From JANXXV01 sp038230275 (GTDB lineage: Bacteria > Acidobacteriota > Terriglobia > Bryobacterales > Bryobacteraceae), in the NCBI GenBank assembly GCA_038230275.1, contig JBBRNO010000003.1, positions 46,544 to 110,543 on the forward strand: a stretch of 64,000 bases of DNA, read 5' to 3'. Position 1 is the first letter of the stretch. Each line of letters begins with the position of its first letter. A program made the position numbers and the translations under genes. Below the pieces are notes generated by a model. It saw nothing but the letters and a program-made list of their open reading frames with translations. It had not been told where the DNA came from and made no database searches. Below, in pieces: positions 17,562-26,490 of this stretch.

Positions 17562-18307
17562 ATCCCGGCCACGCAGTTACGTTCGAGAGTGTCTCGAAAA
17601 TATACTCCCGCAGCACCGGGCGCAAACTGCTGCGCAGCCATGTCGAGGTGTGGTTCGGACGGCAGCCGCGCGAGCCGTTCTATGCTCTGAACAAAGTGTC
17701 CTTCCATCTGGGGCACTCTGAGAGCGTGGCGATCCTGGGAGCCAATGGAGCCGGCAAGAGCACGTTACTGAGCATGGTGGCCGGGCTTTCCTATCCGAAC
17801 GAAGGCAGGGTTACGGTGAATGGACGTGTGGCCGCGCTGCTTGAGCTTGGCTCCGGCTTTCATCCCGACCTGACTGGCGCGGAGAATATCAAATTGAACG
17901 CCGCGTTGTTGGGCTTGACGCGGAAACGGACGGAATATCTGTTCGACAGCATTGTTGAGTTTTCCGGAATTGCCGAGTTCATCCATGAACCGCTGAGGAC
18001 CTATTCCACCGGAATGATGATGCGGTTGGGATTCTCAGTTGCGGTGAACGTGGACCCCGATATCCTGATTCTGGATGAGGTTTTTGCCGTCGGCGACCAG
18101 AACTTTCAGGCCAGGTGCCGAGACAAGGTTATGGAGTTCAAGAAGTCCGGTAAGACGATGCTGTGCGTCTCACATGCCACTACGACGCTGCACCAGTTAT
18201 GCGACCGCGCTATCTGGCTGGACCACGGGCAGATGATGATGGACGGTACGGCGGCGGCTGTGATTGAACACTACGAAGGCCGTTCGATTGCGAAGGCCGG
18301 CGGTTGA
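17558..18307 (+). CDS. ABC transporter ATPase for polysaccharide export (Wzt-like)
   Basis: The 249-residue ATPase has Walker A GANGAGKS at 61-68, the signature YSTGMMMRLGFS, Walker B ILILDEV and the switch His in LCVSHAT. The insertion around residues 20-40 (GRKLLRSHVEVWFGRQPREP) is typical of Wzt/TagH. There is no C-terminal carbohydrate-binding domain, so this is the short Wzt type that exports without recognising a terminal cap. It is coupled to the permease by a GTGA overlap and ends the asnB-to-exporter block. Confidence 0.93.
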   Translation: MNPGHAVTFESVSKIYSRSTGRKLLRSHVEVWFGRQPREPFYALNKVSFHLGHSESVAILGANGAGKSTLLSMVAGLSYPNEGRVTVNGRVAALLELGSGFHPDLTGAENIKLNAALLGLTRKRTEYLFDSIVEFSGIAEFIHEPLRTYSTGMMMRLGFSVAVNVDPDILILDEVFAVGDQNFQARCRDKVMEFKKSGKTMLCVSHATTTLHQLCDRAIWLDHGQMMMDGTAAAVIEHYEGRSIAKAGG

Positions 18308-18308
18308 T

Positions 18309-19076
18309 CTATTTGATCACGGAAAAGTCCCACACCTGAATATTGCCCTTGCCCTCGGTGAACTCGACGACGGCATACTCGCCGGGCTCCAGCGCTGAAA
18401 TCGGCCAGATCTTATACATTCCATCGGCGATCTGTTTGCGGAAGATCTCAACCGTATCGGACTCCTCCACCACTTCCTTGGTTATCGGGATGATGTTCCA
18501 CGTTTGCACAAGACGGTTCAGCTTGCCTGGCTTGAGGCGCAGAATGCCGAAACGTTCCTCGGCACTCAGGCGGATATAGAAGTCAGGCCGGCTGTTCTGA
18601 ATCGGCAGAGGCGACTTCAGGCCGTCGAGTTCCACCGTGGATTTACCGGCCACCAGCGGAATGGGGCTCATCGCCTTCAGAATCGAACGGCGCTTATTGG
18701 TCACCACCTTCATCTCGGCCTGCTTCACTACTTTCACCTTGTCGTCCTGCACCCAGAAGACGCCGGTTTCCTGGGGAATCTGTTCCACTTCCTTACGCTG
18801 TGCGCGGAGCGCTTTCTCTTCGGCATCCTGCGCGGCGGCGTCTTCCTGCACGGTCTTTTGGTGCTGCTTGATTTCCGCTTCGGTACGCTTGAGGTCCACC
18901 AGTTCCAGCGGTACTTCTTCCCAATCGCTACGCTCCACGCTGTAGTAGCGGACCCGGTCGGGCTGGGCCTGGTATTCGCGAACCAGATGGGAAGAGCCAT
19001 CTTTCATGTACAGCTTGACGTTTGCGCCCAGGGCGGCGAAGACAGTGAGCAAGGTGAGGATGAAAGCGCGCCACAT
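18309..19076 (-). CDS. Secreted protein of unknown function
   Basis: The 255-residue protein has a signal peptide (MWRAFILTLLTVFAALGANV). An SH3-like strand region follows, LYMKDGSSHLVREYQAQPDR then VRYYSVERSDWEEVPLELVD, and then a coiled coil (KRTEAEIKQHQKTVQEDAAA, about 65-100). The C-terminal half is beta-rich: FYIRLSAEERFGILRLKPGK, and LEPGEYAVVEFTEGKGNIQV ending in WDFSVIK. Acidobacterial genomes carry related proteins whose role is not known to me. I set the start at the ATG at 19076; codons upstream in that frame run antisense to the aldo/keto reductase. The neighbouring reductase starts 18 bases away on the other strand. Confidence 0.75.
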   Translation of the reverse strand: MWRAFILTLLTVFAALGANVKLYMKDGSSHLVREYQAQPDRVRYYSVERSDWEEVPLELVDLKRTEAEIKQHQKTVQEDAAAQDAEEKALRAQRKEVEQIPQETGVFWVQDDKVKVVKQAEMKVVTNKRRSILKAMSPIPLVAGKSTVELDGLKSPLPIQNSRPDFYIRLSAEERFGILRLKPGKLNRLVQTWNIIPITKEVVEESDTVEIFRKQIADGMYKIWPISALEPGEYAVVEFTEGKGNIQVWDFSVIK

Positions 19077-19094
19077 AATGCCATCATAGAGGTT

Positions 19095-20063
19095 ATGCGA
19101 TATCGAAAGCTTGGCGGTGCGGGAATGGAAGTGAGCGAGGTGGGCTATGGGGCGTGGGGCATTGGCGGAAAGCAGTGGCAGGGCGGCACGGACGACGAAT
19201 CTGTGCGCGCGCTGCACCGCGCCTTTGCGCTTGGCCTGAACTTTATAGACACGGCGCTGGCTTATGGCGACGGACATAGCGAGCGGCTGGTGGGGCAGGT
19301 GTTGCCATCGGCTCCGCATCGCATCTACGTGGCCACAAAGGTTCCGCCGAAGAACCGCGTTTGGCCGGCCGCTCCGGGCAGCTCCATTGACGACGTGTTC
19401 CCTTACGACTACATTGTCAGCTGCACCGAGGAAAGCCTTCGCAATTTGAAACTGGACGCGGTGGATCTGCAACAGCTGCATGTTTGGGATCCCGGCTGGA
19501 CGGCGCGCGACGAATGGAAGCGGGCGTTTGAAGATCTGAAGAAAGCTGGAAAGATTCGTGCCGCTGGGATCTCCATTAACGATCACCAGCCCAACACGGC
19601 GCTAGAGGTAATCAAGACAGGCCTGATCGATTCCGTACAAGTGATCTATAACATTTTCGATCAGACTCCGGCCGAAGAACTGTTTCCACTGGCACTGGAG
19701 CGGAACGTGGGCGTACTGGCACGCGTACCGCTGGATGAAGGCAGTCTCACGGGAACGATCACGGAAGCGGCCAGCTTTGCCGGCGACGAGTTCCGTTCGT
19801 TCTATTTCCGCGGGGACCGCAAGGCGCAAGTGGTGGAGCACGTCTCAAAGTTGGAAGCGGACCTGAAGGGCGTGGCGGGTACTCTGCCGGAGATCGCCTT
19901 GCGATTTTGCCTGTCGCATCCGGCGGTATCTTCGGTCATCCCGGGCATGCGCCAGGTGCGAAACGTAGAGAGCAATTGCGGCGTCTCTGCATTGGGCCCC
20001 TTGGACGCGGCCCTGCTTGCCAAATTGAAAACCCATGCGTGGAATAAGAACTTTTATCGCTAG
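19095..20063 (+). CDS. Aldo/keto reductase
   Basis: The 322-residue (beta/alpha)8 NADPH-dependent oxidoreductase shows the AKR signatures: MRYRKLGGAGMEVSEVGYG at the start, FIDTALAYGDGHSERLVG with the catalytic Asp and Tyr (about 54-70), the catalytic Lys in YVATKVPPK, and VDLQQLHVWDPGW. The usual catalytic His of the HxHWP pattern is replaced in context by LHVWD, where the His is kept. The cofactor-binding C-terminus is SVIPGMRQVRNVESN. The start is the ATG at 19095. It overlaps the following secreted-protein gene by 29 bases. The substrate is unknown. Confidence 0.9.
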   Translation: MRYRKLGGAGMEVSEVGYGAWGIGGKQWQGGTDDESVRALHRAFALGLNFIDTALAYGDGHSERLVGQVLPSAPHRIYVATKVPPKNRVWPAAPGSSIDDVFPYDYIVSCTEESLRNLKLDAVDLQQLHVWDPGWTARDEWKRAFEDLKKAGKIRAAGISINDHQPNTALEVIKTGLIDSVQVIYNIFDQTPAEELFPLALERNVGVLARVPLDEGSLTGTITEAASFAGDEFRSFYFRGDRKAQVVEHVSKLEADLKGVAGTLPEIALRFCLSHPAVSSVIPGMRQVRNVESNCGVSALGPLDAALLAKLKTHAWNKNFYR

Positions 20064-20937
20064 TACGCTGCTTTTGACAGCGGCAGCTGCTTTGTTCGGC
20101 GCCGAACCGGATTACTTCCCATTGGCGGTTGGTAATTCGTGGGTCTACCGCGTAACGGAAGGTCGAATTCCAGACGCACAAGTAGTGGAAGTGAGCGGCA
20201 CCTCTGCCTTCGACGGGCGCGACTACTACCGCGTTCAGTTTTTCGGCCGTTTGGTCTATCTGCGGACCGCCAGCGATGGCACGCTGTATGAGTTCGATTC
20301 CGACGCAAAGCGCGAGAAAGTGTGGATCGCATTTGGCGGCGAGACGGGGAGCACCTTCGCAACCGAGATTGACAACTGCACGAAGGCGGGCAAGATTGAA
20401 GGGAAAGCGCTGAAATACAGTGGCCCGGCCGGCAGCTTCAGCAACGCGTTGCAGGTGTCTTTCACGCAAGCCTGCGCCGACGCCGGCATACAGAGCGAAA
20501 CATATCTGCCCTATGTTGGTTTGGTGGAACACGTGGTGGATAACATTGCGGAGGCGCGGAAGTACAGCCTGGTATATTCCCGGACCGGCGTGACGGAGGT
20601 GACGACGCAGGAGATTCGCTTCAGCTTGTCGATTGATGCTGCTTCGTCCCTGGCGCGGCTGACCTTGCGCAACAGTACGGCGGTGCCGATTCCACTTACT
20701 TTCCCTAGCGGTCAATCGTACGATCTGAAAATCCGGAATGAGAAAGGCGAGGTGGTCTATGTCTGGTCGGCCGACAAGGCTTTTCCGCAGATATTCCGCA
20801 CGGAGGCTTTTGGCCCAGGCGAACGGAACTACGTCATCTTGTTTCCCAAGTTGCCACCGGGGAAATTTGTGGCGGATGCCTTCTTAACAACTTCCCCTGC
20901 CGGCGCCTACGCGGCAACAGTGGCGTTTGAACTTTAG
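20035..20937 (+). CDS. Secreted protein with BsuPI-like C-terminal domain
   Basis: The 300-residue protein has a signal peptide (about 1-22, RTFIASTLLLTAAAALFGA). Residues 25-190 form a beta-rich domain beginning DYFPLAVGNSWVYRVTEG, a phrase common in acidobacterial secreted proteins. The C-terminal about 100 residues (LRNSTAVPIPLTFPSGQSYD, then LKIRNEKGEVVYVWSADKAF) match the intracellular proteinase inhibitor BsuPI fold, an immunoglobulin-like domain. Protease inhibition is not implied by this domain alone. The ATG at 20035 lies inside the reductase gene, suggesting translational coupling. Its stop overlaps the end of the convergent gene by four bases. Confidence 0.75.
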   Translation: MRGIRTFIASTLLLTAAAALFGAEPDYFPLAVGNSWVYRVTEGRIPDAQVVEVSGTSAFDGRDYYRVQFFGRLVYLRTASDGTLYEFDSDAKREKVWIAFGGETGSTFATEIDNCTKAGKIEGKALKYSGPAGSFSNALQVSFTQACADAGIQSETYLPYVGLVEHVVDNIAEARKYSLVYSRTGVTEVTTQEIRFSLSIDAASSLARLTLRNSTAVPIPLTFPSGQSYDLKIRNEKGEVVYVWSADKAFPQIFRTEAFGPGERNYVILFPKLPPGKFVADAFLTTSPAGAYAATVAFEL

Positions 20938-22544
20938 TGCGCCAGCCATACTGAGGCTGATGCCTGTCGCGAGCTATCAAACCCGCAGGTGGCGGTGGAG
21001 CTGAGTGGAGCCGGCGAAGGAACACGCACATTCACCTGATAGAAACCAGTGAACCCTGGCGCGAGCCCGGCATACTGTACTTCGGCCGGCACGGCATCGA
21101 AGCGGCACTGGAACCCGGCTGCTACCAGGCCACTCGGATCCACCGGCCCCAGCCCGCTCATGTAGGCCACGATCACTTCCCCGGCTTTCGCCGGCGCGAT
21201 CGGCGACACTAATCCTTTGAAGTCGCCATGAAGAAAAAGAAGCGTCCCGGCGAACTGTGGATCGTACTGCTTGACCTCCAGATCGATTCCGCTTTCGAAA
21301 GGGGAGCCGGAAGAAACCACCAACGAACAGGTTCCTTCCGGCAGGTCGAATGGCACTTGAAATCGAGTGAGATGCTGCGTCAGAGTTACGGGGCGGCCGC
21401 ATAGGCTCAGTTGGGCGGAACCGTCAAGACCGGACGCCGCGATCTGCATCAAAGACCCTGCCGCCGCGATTGACGTGGTGGGAGCCGAGGCGCGATTAGC
21501 CGCGATGATCAGCGGCGTTGCCGCCACTAGCTCTGAAGTGGCGCCTGATGCTACGTCAATCCGAAGCAACCGTGAAGTGGACGTGACTGCGAAAGCCACA
21601 AGTCCGTTTCCGGCAACGACGGCCGATACGATCGCGTCCTTTTCGTGGGTTAGCTGACGCCGATTGCTGCCGTCGATTGCAATCGAGAACAGTTGCAGGG
21701 GCCCGCTTCCCGCGGATGTATACAGGATGGTGGAGCCGTCCGCGCTGATCAAGGGATTTGTGATGGCGAACCCGGTGATGAGCTCTGATTCATTCCCAGT
21801 CTGCACATTGATTACGGAGAGACGTGCTGGAGAGTTGGGGCCGAGGCGGGTGACGTAGACTACCCTGGTGGCGGCTGGGTCGATGATGGCGTCATCCACG
21901 GCCCACTTCGAAGGCAGGACCCGCGTCAGACCCGTACGGTCTGTGAGAATCACAGCGGAGGGCTTAGGTGTGAGGATGGTTCCCTCGTTCGTCACACGGC
22001 GGCTGGAGCCGTTGAATGCGCCAGCCACGATGAGGGGCAGACCGTTGGGCAGGTCCGTGACGGCGTGGAAGTCGTCTAAAAGTCCCACAAAGGTGGTGGT
22101 AATGGCATAGCGTCCGTTTGGGCTTAGCGCGAGGTTGCCGTCCAGACGCGCGGTGCGGCCCAATTGCGCGACGATGGACTGGTTGGGCTCGGCCGGCGAG
22201 CAGTATCGATTGACCTCCACCGGGCGGCTGGCGGTATAGCCAAATACCGTGCCGTCGGCACTCACTTGCGGCCTGCTGAGCTGATAGAACTGGGATGGCC
22301 CGCAGTTATCCGCGGGACCGGGGTCTCGCACTTCCGCAACCAGTTTCACCGCTTCCGCCGCGGTCCAGCGGAAGATCTTGGAGTAGAATTTCTGGTCGGT
22401 ATTTTTTTGACGAACCGGCGATGAAAAATAGAGTATGGACCCGTCCGCCGTTGTGGATAAGTCCTGAAATGCCTGTCCGGCGGCAGGTAGACAGAGCCCA
22501 TGGCTCAGAAGCAAGAGGCCAAGCACGTTTGGAAGCTTTGTCAT
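20934..22544 (-). CDS. Secreted TolB/PD40-like propeller protein with TIGR03437 domain
   Basis: The 536 residues start with a signal peptide (MTKLPNVLGLLLLSHGLCLP). A WD40/PD40-type propeller follows, with SPNGRYAITTT, SADGSTILYTSAGSGPLQLF and IDGSNRRQLTHEKDAIVSAV. The C-terminal about 190 residues hold the Acidobacteria-specific TIGR03437 domain: AKAGEVIVAYMSGLGPVDPS, PAEVQYAGLAPGFTGFYQVN, and VRVPSPA. TolB-like propellers bind partners in the periplasm. The role of TIGR03437 is not known; it is found at the ends of many exported acidobacterial proteins. Convergent with the BsuPI-like gene. Confidence 0.85.
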   Translation of the reverse strand: MTKLPNVLGLLLLSHGLCLPAAGQAFQDLSTTADGSILYFSSPVRQKNTDQKFYSKIFRWTAAEAVKLVAEVRDPGPADNCGPSQFYQLSRPQVSADGTVFGYTASRPVEVNRYCSPAEPNQSIVAQLGRTARLDGNLALSPNGRYAITTTFVGLLDDFHAVTDLPNGLPLIVAGAFNGSSRRVTNEGTILTPKPSAVILTDRTGLTRVLPSKWAVDDAIIDPAATRVVYVTRLGPNSPARLSVINVQTGNESELITGFAITNPLISADGSTILYTSAGSGPLQLFSIAIDGSNRRQLTHEKDAIVSAVVAGNGLVAFAVTSTSRLLRIDVASGATSELVAATPLIIAANRASAPTTSIAAAGSLMQIAASGLDGSAQLSLCGRPVTLTQHLTRFQVPFDLPEGTCSLVVSSGSPFESGIDLEVKQYDPQFAGTLLFLHGDFKGLVSPIAPAKAGEVIVAYMSGLGPVDPSGLVAAGFQCRFDAVPAEVQYAGLAPGFTGFYQVNVRVPSPAPLSSTATCGFDSSRQASASVWLAH

Positions 22545-22611
22545 TCATTACGATCATAGCCATGATTGGAATCAGGCGGCTAAGGTGAACCCTCGATAGG
22601 CGGCGGAGCCT

Positions 22612-22915
22612 ATGGGCCTTAAACTCGGAGCGTGCGAACCATTTGCCTCAACCTGCTGGTGGCCGTATTGGCTGCGGAGATCACCGTGGAACGCCGGATC
22701 CGCCGGGGGAAAAGAGTTGGCCGGTGGTTTTCACGGCCATAAGCGGACGCTTCCTCTCAAACGCCAACCCTGCCGCTGCTGCGCGGGGACTATCGCGTCG
22801 CCTGCCATAGGGGCGGCGTGGACGCGAGCAGCGCCGGCCATGCGAATCGCCTGCGGGTTCCAGACGATTATTCGCGGAATGTGAAGTGGATCGCCGGGCC
22901 GTTGGAATAAGTGCG
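22612..22915 (+). pseudogene. Possible decayed coding sequence, unidentified
   Basis: The gap 22545-22921 holds no convincing intact gene. One plus-strand frame reads a signal-peptide-like start (VRTICLNLLVAVLAAEI, from GTG near 22632) that ends in a stop about 36 codons later. The same frame resumes as LPLLRGDYRVACHRGG, then VDASSAGHANRLRVPDDYS, then VKWIAGPLE before a TAA near 22910. A 90-codon frame overlaps it in another phase but looks like non-coding translation. This may be a secreted protein broken by a nonsense or frameshift change. I do not recognise the family. Confidence 0.3.
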
Positions 22916-22921
22916 CGCGGG

Positions 22922-23650
22922 CTAGTTGGCCCGTAAGTTGATGGATCCGATTCCGCCCTTCACGTCCAGGTGCACGATGACGTTGGCGGTATCGTACAAA
23001 TCATTCACGTAGCGTGTGCCGCGCTTGTGCATTCCATGGGCGTGAATCTGGCCGAGACCACCGTGTGCCTCGGCGACGACGCCTACTCCTCGCGGCAGCT
23101 GGATAGTCGCCTCGCCCACGCCTCCATGGATGGTTACGTCGTAGTCGTGCTGCGGCGACCCGCGCAGATCCATTTTCACTTCGCCCACACCGACGTTCAC
23201 TTCGACGCTGCGCAAGGAGAGAGTGCCCAGATCGAGTTCCGCCCGGCCGGCGCCGATGTGAACCGTCATGTCCAGCGGGGTCTCGTCATTAAACCGGAGG
23301 TTGCAATTGTAGTTTATGTCGTGGGAAATCTTGCGGCCGGAGGGTTGCTGGATACTGAGGATTCCGCGGAATCCGGTGGCGTTGTAGCGCACCTCCGGTT
23401 TCAACTGCGGTACGTTGTAGCGGAATTCGGCTTCCAGCATCTTTTGCGCACCGCCGCGCACAGTCAACTCCCCCGCCTCCATCCGCAGATCCGCGCGCAC
23501 CAACTCGGACTTGTCGCGTTCAATGCTGCGGGTTTCGGTCTGCAACGGTCCGGTGTCGACGGTTTCCAGATCGCAGCCGGTGAATATCAGGCAGAAAATT
23601 GCCGGGCAAGATCGGAAGTACTTGGACATTTTGTCCCCCATCCCAGTCAT
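22922..23650 (-). CDS. Lipoprotein with LiaF/toast-rack-type beta domain
   Basis: The 242-residue protein has a lipoprotein signal (CPAIFCLIFTGC, Cys at about residue 26), so it is probably anchored in a membrane. An N-terminal toast-rack-like part follows (KSELVRADLRMEAGELTVRG, then AEFRYNVPQLKPEVRYN). The C-terminal repeats LGTLSLRSVEVNVGVGEVKM, VTIHGGVGEATIQLPRGVGV and VKGGIGSINL match the DUF2154/LiaF C-terminal beta-helix seen in cell-envelope stress proteins. In Bacillus, LiaF inhibits the LiaRS sensor, but no such sensor is adjacent here. The start may be the Met at residue 8 (MSKYFRS) rather than the first. Confidence 0.75.
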   Translation of the reverse strand: MTGMGDKMSKYFRSCPAIFCLIFTGCDLETVDTGPLQTETRSIERDKSELVRADLRMEAGELTVRGGAQKMLEAEFRYNVPQLKPEVRYNATGFRGILSIQQPSGRKISHDINYNCNLRFNDETPLDMTVHIGAGRAELDLGTLSLRSVEVNVGVGEVKMDLRGSPQHDYDVTIHGGVGEATIQLPRGVGVVAEAHGGLGQIHAHGMHKRGTRYVNDLYDTANVIVHLDVKGGIGSINLRAN

Positions 23651-23698
23651 ACGAACGAAGTTCGCGCCGGGTTCCTGTTATTCTTTCGTTGAGACTTC

Positions 23699-25207
23699 AT
23701 GACCGACAGCCCGCAGTTCCTTTACGACCAGTTTGCTTACGAAGGCTTTCCGATCACGGCAAGCCATCCGGACCGTATCATACCGGTGGCCAGACTGCTT
23801 GGAATGAAACCGGCGCCGGCAACAAAGTGCCGGGTTTTGGAGCTGGGCTGCGGCGACGGCGCCAATATCCTGCCCATGGCGGCGGTGCTGCACAACAGTC
23901 AGTTCCTGGGCATCGATCTGGCACAGAATCCGATCGCTAAGGCAACGGGGATGGCAGGTGCGCTGGCGCTAGGGAATATTCGCTTCCAGCAAATGAACGT
24001 GATGGATGTGGATGCGGGTTTGGGAGAATTCGACTACATTCTGGCGCACGGTTTGTATTCGTGGGTGCCCGCAGCGGTGCGGGACAAGGTCATGGAGGTC
24101 TGCCAGTCGCTGCTCTCTGAGAATGGCATCGCCTACATCAGCTACAACGTATATCCGGGGTGCCATGTGCGAAAGATGATGAGCGGCATGATGCACTACC
24201 ACGGCCAAGGCGCGCACGGACCCCAGGAACAGGTTGCGAAAGCGCACGAGCTGCTGTCGTTTCTGGAGTCGTGCAAGCCGGATTCCCTGGCATTGGCCGA
24301 TGAAGTGAAGCAGTATCGGGAGCGGCGCGATTACTCGATTCTGCACGACGATTTGGCAGAGGCGAACAATCCGGTCTATTTCCACGAATTCGCTGCGCAC
24401 GCAGAAGAGCACGGCCTGCAATTTCTGGCCGAGGCTGATTTCTATGAAATGCAGCCTTACAACTTCCCCTTGGAAACGCGCACGAAACTGGACGCATTCG
24501 CCGGCGGGGATCCCATTCGCTTTGAGCAGTATCTCGACTTCCTTAAGAACCGGCGCTTCCGGAAGACCCTGCTTTGCCGGAAGACAGTGGTGGTCAACCG
24601 GACGCCGGTCAGCGATCCGATCCGCGAAATGTATATCACCTCGGTGGCGCGCCCGGTCTCAAGCAACCCCGACATTCGATCCACGAAGGAAGAAGAGTTT
24701 CGGGGAACCAAAGGCGGTGCGCTGCGGACCGGCCATCCGGTATTAAAAGCGGCGATGGTCCGGCTGGGCCAGTCCTGGCCGGCGCCGATCAGCTTCGGCG
24801 AACTATTGGACGCAATCGCCGAGTTCCGGGACGACCTGTCAGAGGAAGCTACGGGCGTCTTCTGTGAACTGCTGCTCCGTTGTTTTACCGCAGGGATGTT
24901 GGAATTACACGCGCTGCCGGCGAATTTCACCACTTCGGTGAGCGACCGGCCGTTGGCTTTCGACTTTGCCCGCCTGCAGGCGCGAAACGGTGAGAATTCT
25001 GTTTGCAATCTGCGGCACACCACCATTGAAATGGACGCAGCATCGCTTCACCTGCTAGCGCTTCTGGATGGCAAACGGGACGTGCAGGCAATCCACCAAT
25101 ACCTTCTGGAAATGGGGCTGACCGCAGGGAACGGCAGGGCGATCCAATTGAGCGAAGTGCGGGACAGTATCAGGAAAGTGGCTCAGTCCGCGCTGCAGGT
25201 TTCGTGA
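23699..25207 (+). CDS. Class I SAM methyltransferase with methyltransferase regulatory domain
   Basis: The 502-residue protein carries a Rossmann methyltransferase domain (about 40-170). Motif I is VLELGCGDGANI at 46-57, the acidic loop is FLGIDLAQNP, and motif IV is FDYILAHGLYSWV. A regulatory domain of the PF10119 type follows (about 215-300, with HEFAAHAEEHGLQFLAEADF). The C-terminal part (about 320-500) includes a winged-helix-like stretch (IEMDAASLHLLALLDGKRDV). This architecture is known in many bacteria, often near type VI secretion or surface genes, but the methyl acceptor is not established. Its 3' end overlaps the convergent metalloprotease gene by 38 bases. Confidence 0.88.
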   Translation: MTDSPQFLYDQFAYEGFPITASHPDRIIPVARLLGMKPAPATKCRVLELGCGDGANILPMAAVLHNSQFLGIDLAQNPIAKATGMAGALALGNIRFQQMNVMDVDAGLGEFDYILAHGLYSWVPAAVRDKVMEVCQSLLSENGIAYISYNVYPGCHVRKMMSGMMHYHGQGAHGPQEQVAKAHELLSFLESCKPDSLALADEVKQYRERRDYSILHDDLAEANNPVYFHEFAAHAEEHGLQFLAEADFYEMQPYNFPLETRTKLDAFAGGDPIRFEQYLDFLKNRRFRKTLLCRKTVVVNRTPVSDPIREMYITSVARPVSSNPDIRSTKEEEFRGTKGGALRTGHPVLKAAMVRLGQSWPAPISFGELLDAIAEFRDDLSEEATGVFCELLLRCFTAGMLELHALPANFTTSVSDRPLAFDFARLQARNGENSVCNLRHTTIEMDAASLHLLALLDGKRDVQAIHQYLLEMGLTAGNGRAIQLSEVRDSIRKVAQSALQVS

Positions 25208-26282
25208 TCGCTTTTCGGCGGCGGTAGAACAGAAAAACGGTGGCCACCGAGCACAGCGCCATGGTACCGGGTTCAGGTGTATCGGTGCCCAGATCCCATC
25301 CAATCACGTCCAAAGCCTGTGTGTCGAAGGCTGAAATGGCCAGGAATTCGCCCGGGGCTGCCGTCGGATCCATGATTCCGATGCCGAGATTATCTTTCCA
25401 GTGGCTCGCCTGCCGCCCGTCGCCATGAGTCACGCCGGTAGAGAATTGGGCGAGGAATGTAGCTCCGGCGTCAATAGAGAAGGATTTGGCGCGGGTATCG
25501 GCCGTCCAGTCCCTGGCGCCGGGTAGTGCGGTCACCGAACCGGTGGAAAATCGAAACAGGTCGAGGGGGGACACATAAGTAAAGACATCCGCGGCAAACG
25601 GCCCGCCCGCCCCGGGTGAGTTCGTGTCCAGAATGTCGACGCCACTTACAAACCCCAGGGCATGCCCAATTTCGTGAGTGGCGATTCCGACGAAATCGTA
25701 TAGGCCTGCGGTGATGCCGTTGGAGGGGTCGAAATCGAAGGCGAAATTGCTGTTGAACGTGATGCTGGCGTCTGCGCCTGAGGCGTTGGCAGCAAGCAGG
25801 CCCAGCGCCTTTTGATTGGCGGTGGTGATGCGCACGCTGATGTTATTGGCGCTGCTGTTGTTGTCGATATACGGGGTCAAACTGCCGGAGCCGTTGGGAT
25901 TGTCGCTGGTTCCATTAATGTAGAGCGGAATGGAGGAATTGGGCAGGCTGCCAATCGCGGTTAAATCGTTGGCGGACTTCGCGTCGCCAAACATGGCGGA
26001 CCGGACCGTACCGTAACTGAGGAGTGATTCGGTCTGGCTAGACTGGCCCAGGATACCAGCGCCTAACACGGTGAAGTTCACGTTGATATTGATGGTCACG
26101 GCATCTACCAGCAGACTAGCCCATCGATTGGCTGCGGTTTGAAAACCGGCCAACGCCTGAGGGTCCATGGAAGGGCCTGGAGTCAGGTTGAAGATAAGGG
26201 TTGCGGAAGCTACTGGAATGCCGATGGAAGCCGCTACCAGGACGAAGGCCAAGAAAGTAGTTTTGCGTACAAGTCTTCGCAT
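25170..26282 (-). CDS. NF038122-type secreted metalloprotease with PEP-CTERM sorting signal
   Basis: The 370-residue protein starts at the ATG at 26282 (MRRLVRKTTFLAFVLVAASI), which gives a clean signal peptide; an upstream Met at 26336 would put 18 residues before it. The zinc site HEIGHALGF is near residue 200, with a downstream His. The N-terminal FNLTPGPSMDPQALAGFQTA is typical of the family. The C-terminal tail TDTPEPGTMALCSVATVFLF followed by YRRRK is a PEP-CTERM signal (PEP, hydrophobic helix, basic end), cut and anchored by an exosortase encoded elsewhere. The enzyme probably acts at the cell surface or in extracellular polymer. Confidence 0.88.
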   Translation of the reverse strand: MRRLVRKTTFLAFVLVAASIGIPVASATLIFNLTPGPSMDPQALAGFQTAANRWASLLVDAVTININVNFTVLGAGILGQSSQTESLLSYGTVRSAMFGDAKSANDLTAIGSLPNSSIPLYINGTSDNPNGSGSLTPYIDNNSSANNISVRITTANQKALGLLAANASGADASITFNSNFAFDFDPSNGITAGLYDFVGIATHEIGHALGFVSGVDILDTNSPGAGGPFAADVFTYVSPLDLFRFSTGSVTALPGARDWTADTRAKSFSIDAGATFLAQFSTGVTHGDGRQASHWKDNLGIGIMDPTAAPGEFLAISAFDTQALDVIGWDLGTDTPEPGTMALCSVATVFLFYRRRKAITKPAARTEPLS

Positions 26283-26448
26283 GGGTGAATGGCAAGAATA
26301 GCACAAAAGTACTGAGTTGGAGCTCGGGTATTTCACTTGTGAAACTTACTAAAATCGCTTAGGCCACTGGATGGAGGAGGTATAGGGGAGTGAATTAGAG
26401 GGGAAAACTCAGACTGGAAAACAAAACAGGAAGAACCAGAAGCAGGAT

Positions 26449-26476
26449 TGGGAAGTCTGCGGAAGCAGGCTTCCCA
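26449..26476 (-). terminator. Hairpin downstream of cspA
   Basis: On the minus strand, 15 bases after the cspA stop, TGGGAAG pairs with CTTCCCA and an inner CTGC pairs with GCAG around a TTCC loop, separated by one mismatch. No strong T-run follows, so it may be a transcript-stabilising hairpin rather than a classic intrinsic terminator. Confidence 0.5.
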
Positions 26477-26490
26477 ACGAGAGACAGACT

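Noticed and set aside
19077..19586. N-terminal extension of the minus-strand secreted protein frame
   Set aside because: It is antisense to the aldo/keto reductase; a clean signal peptide begins at 19076.
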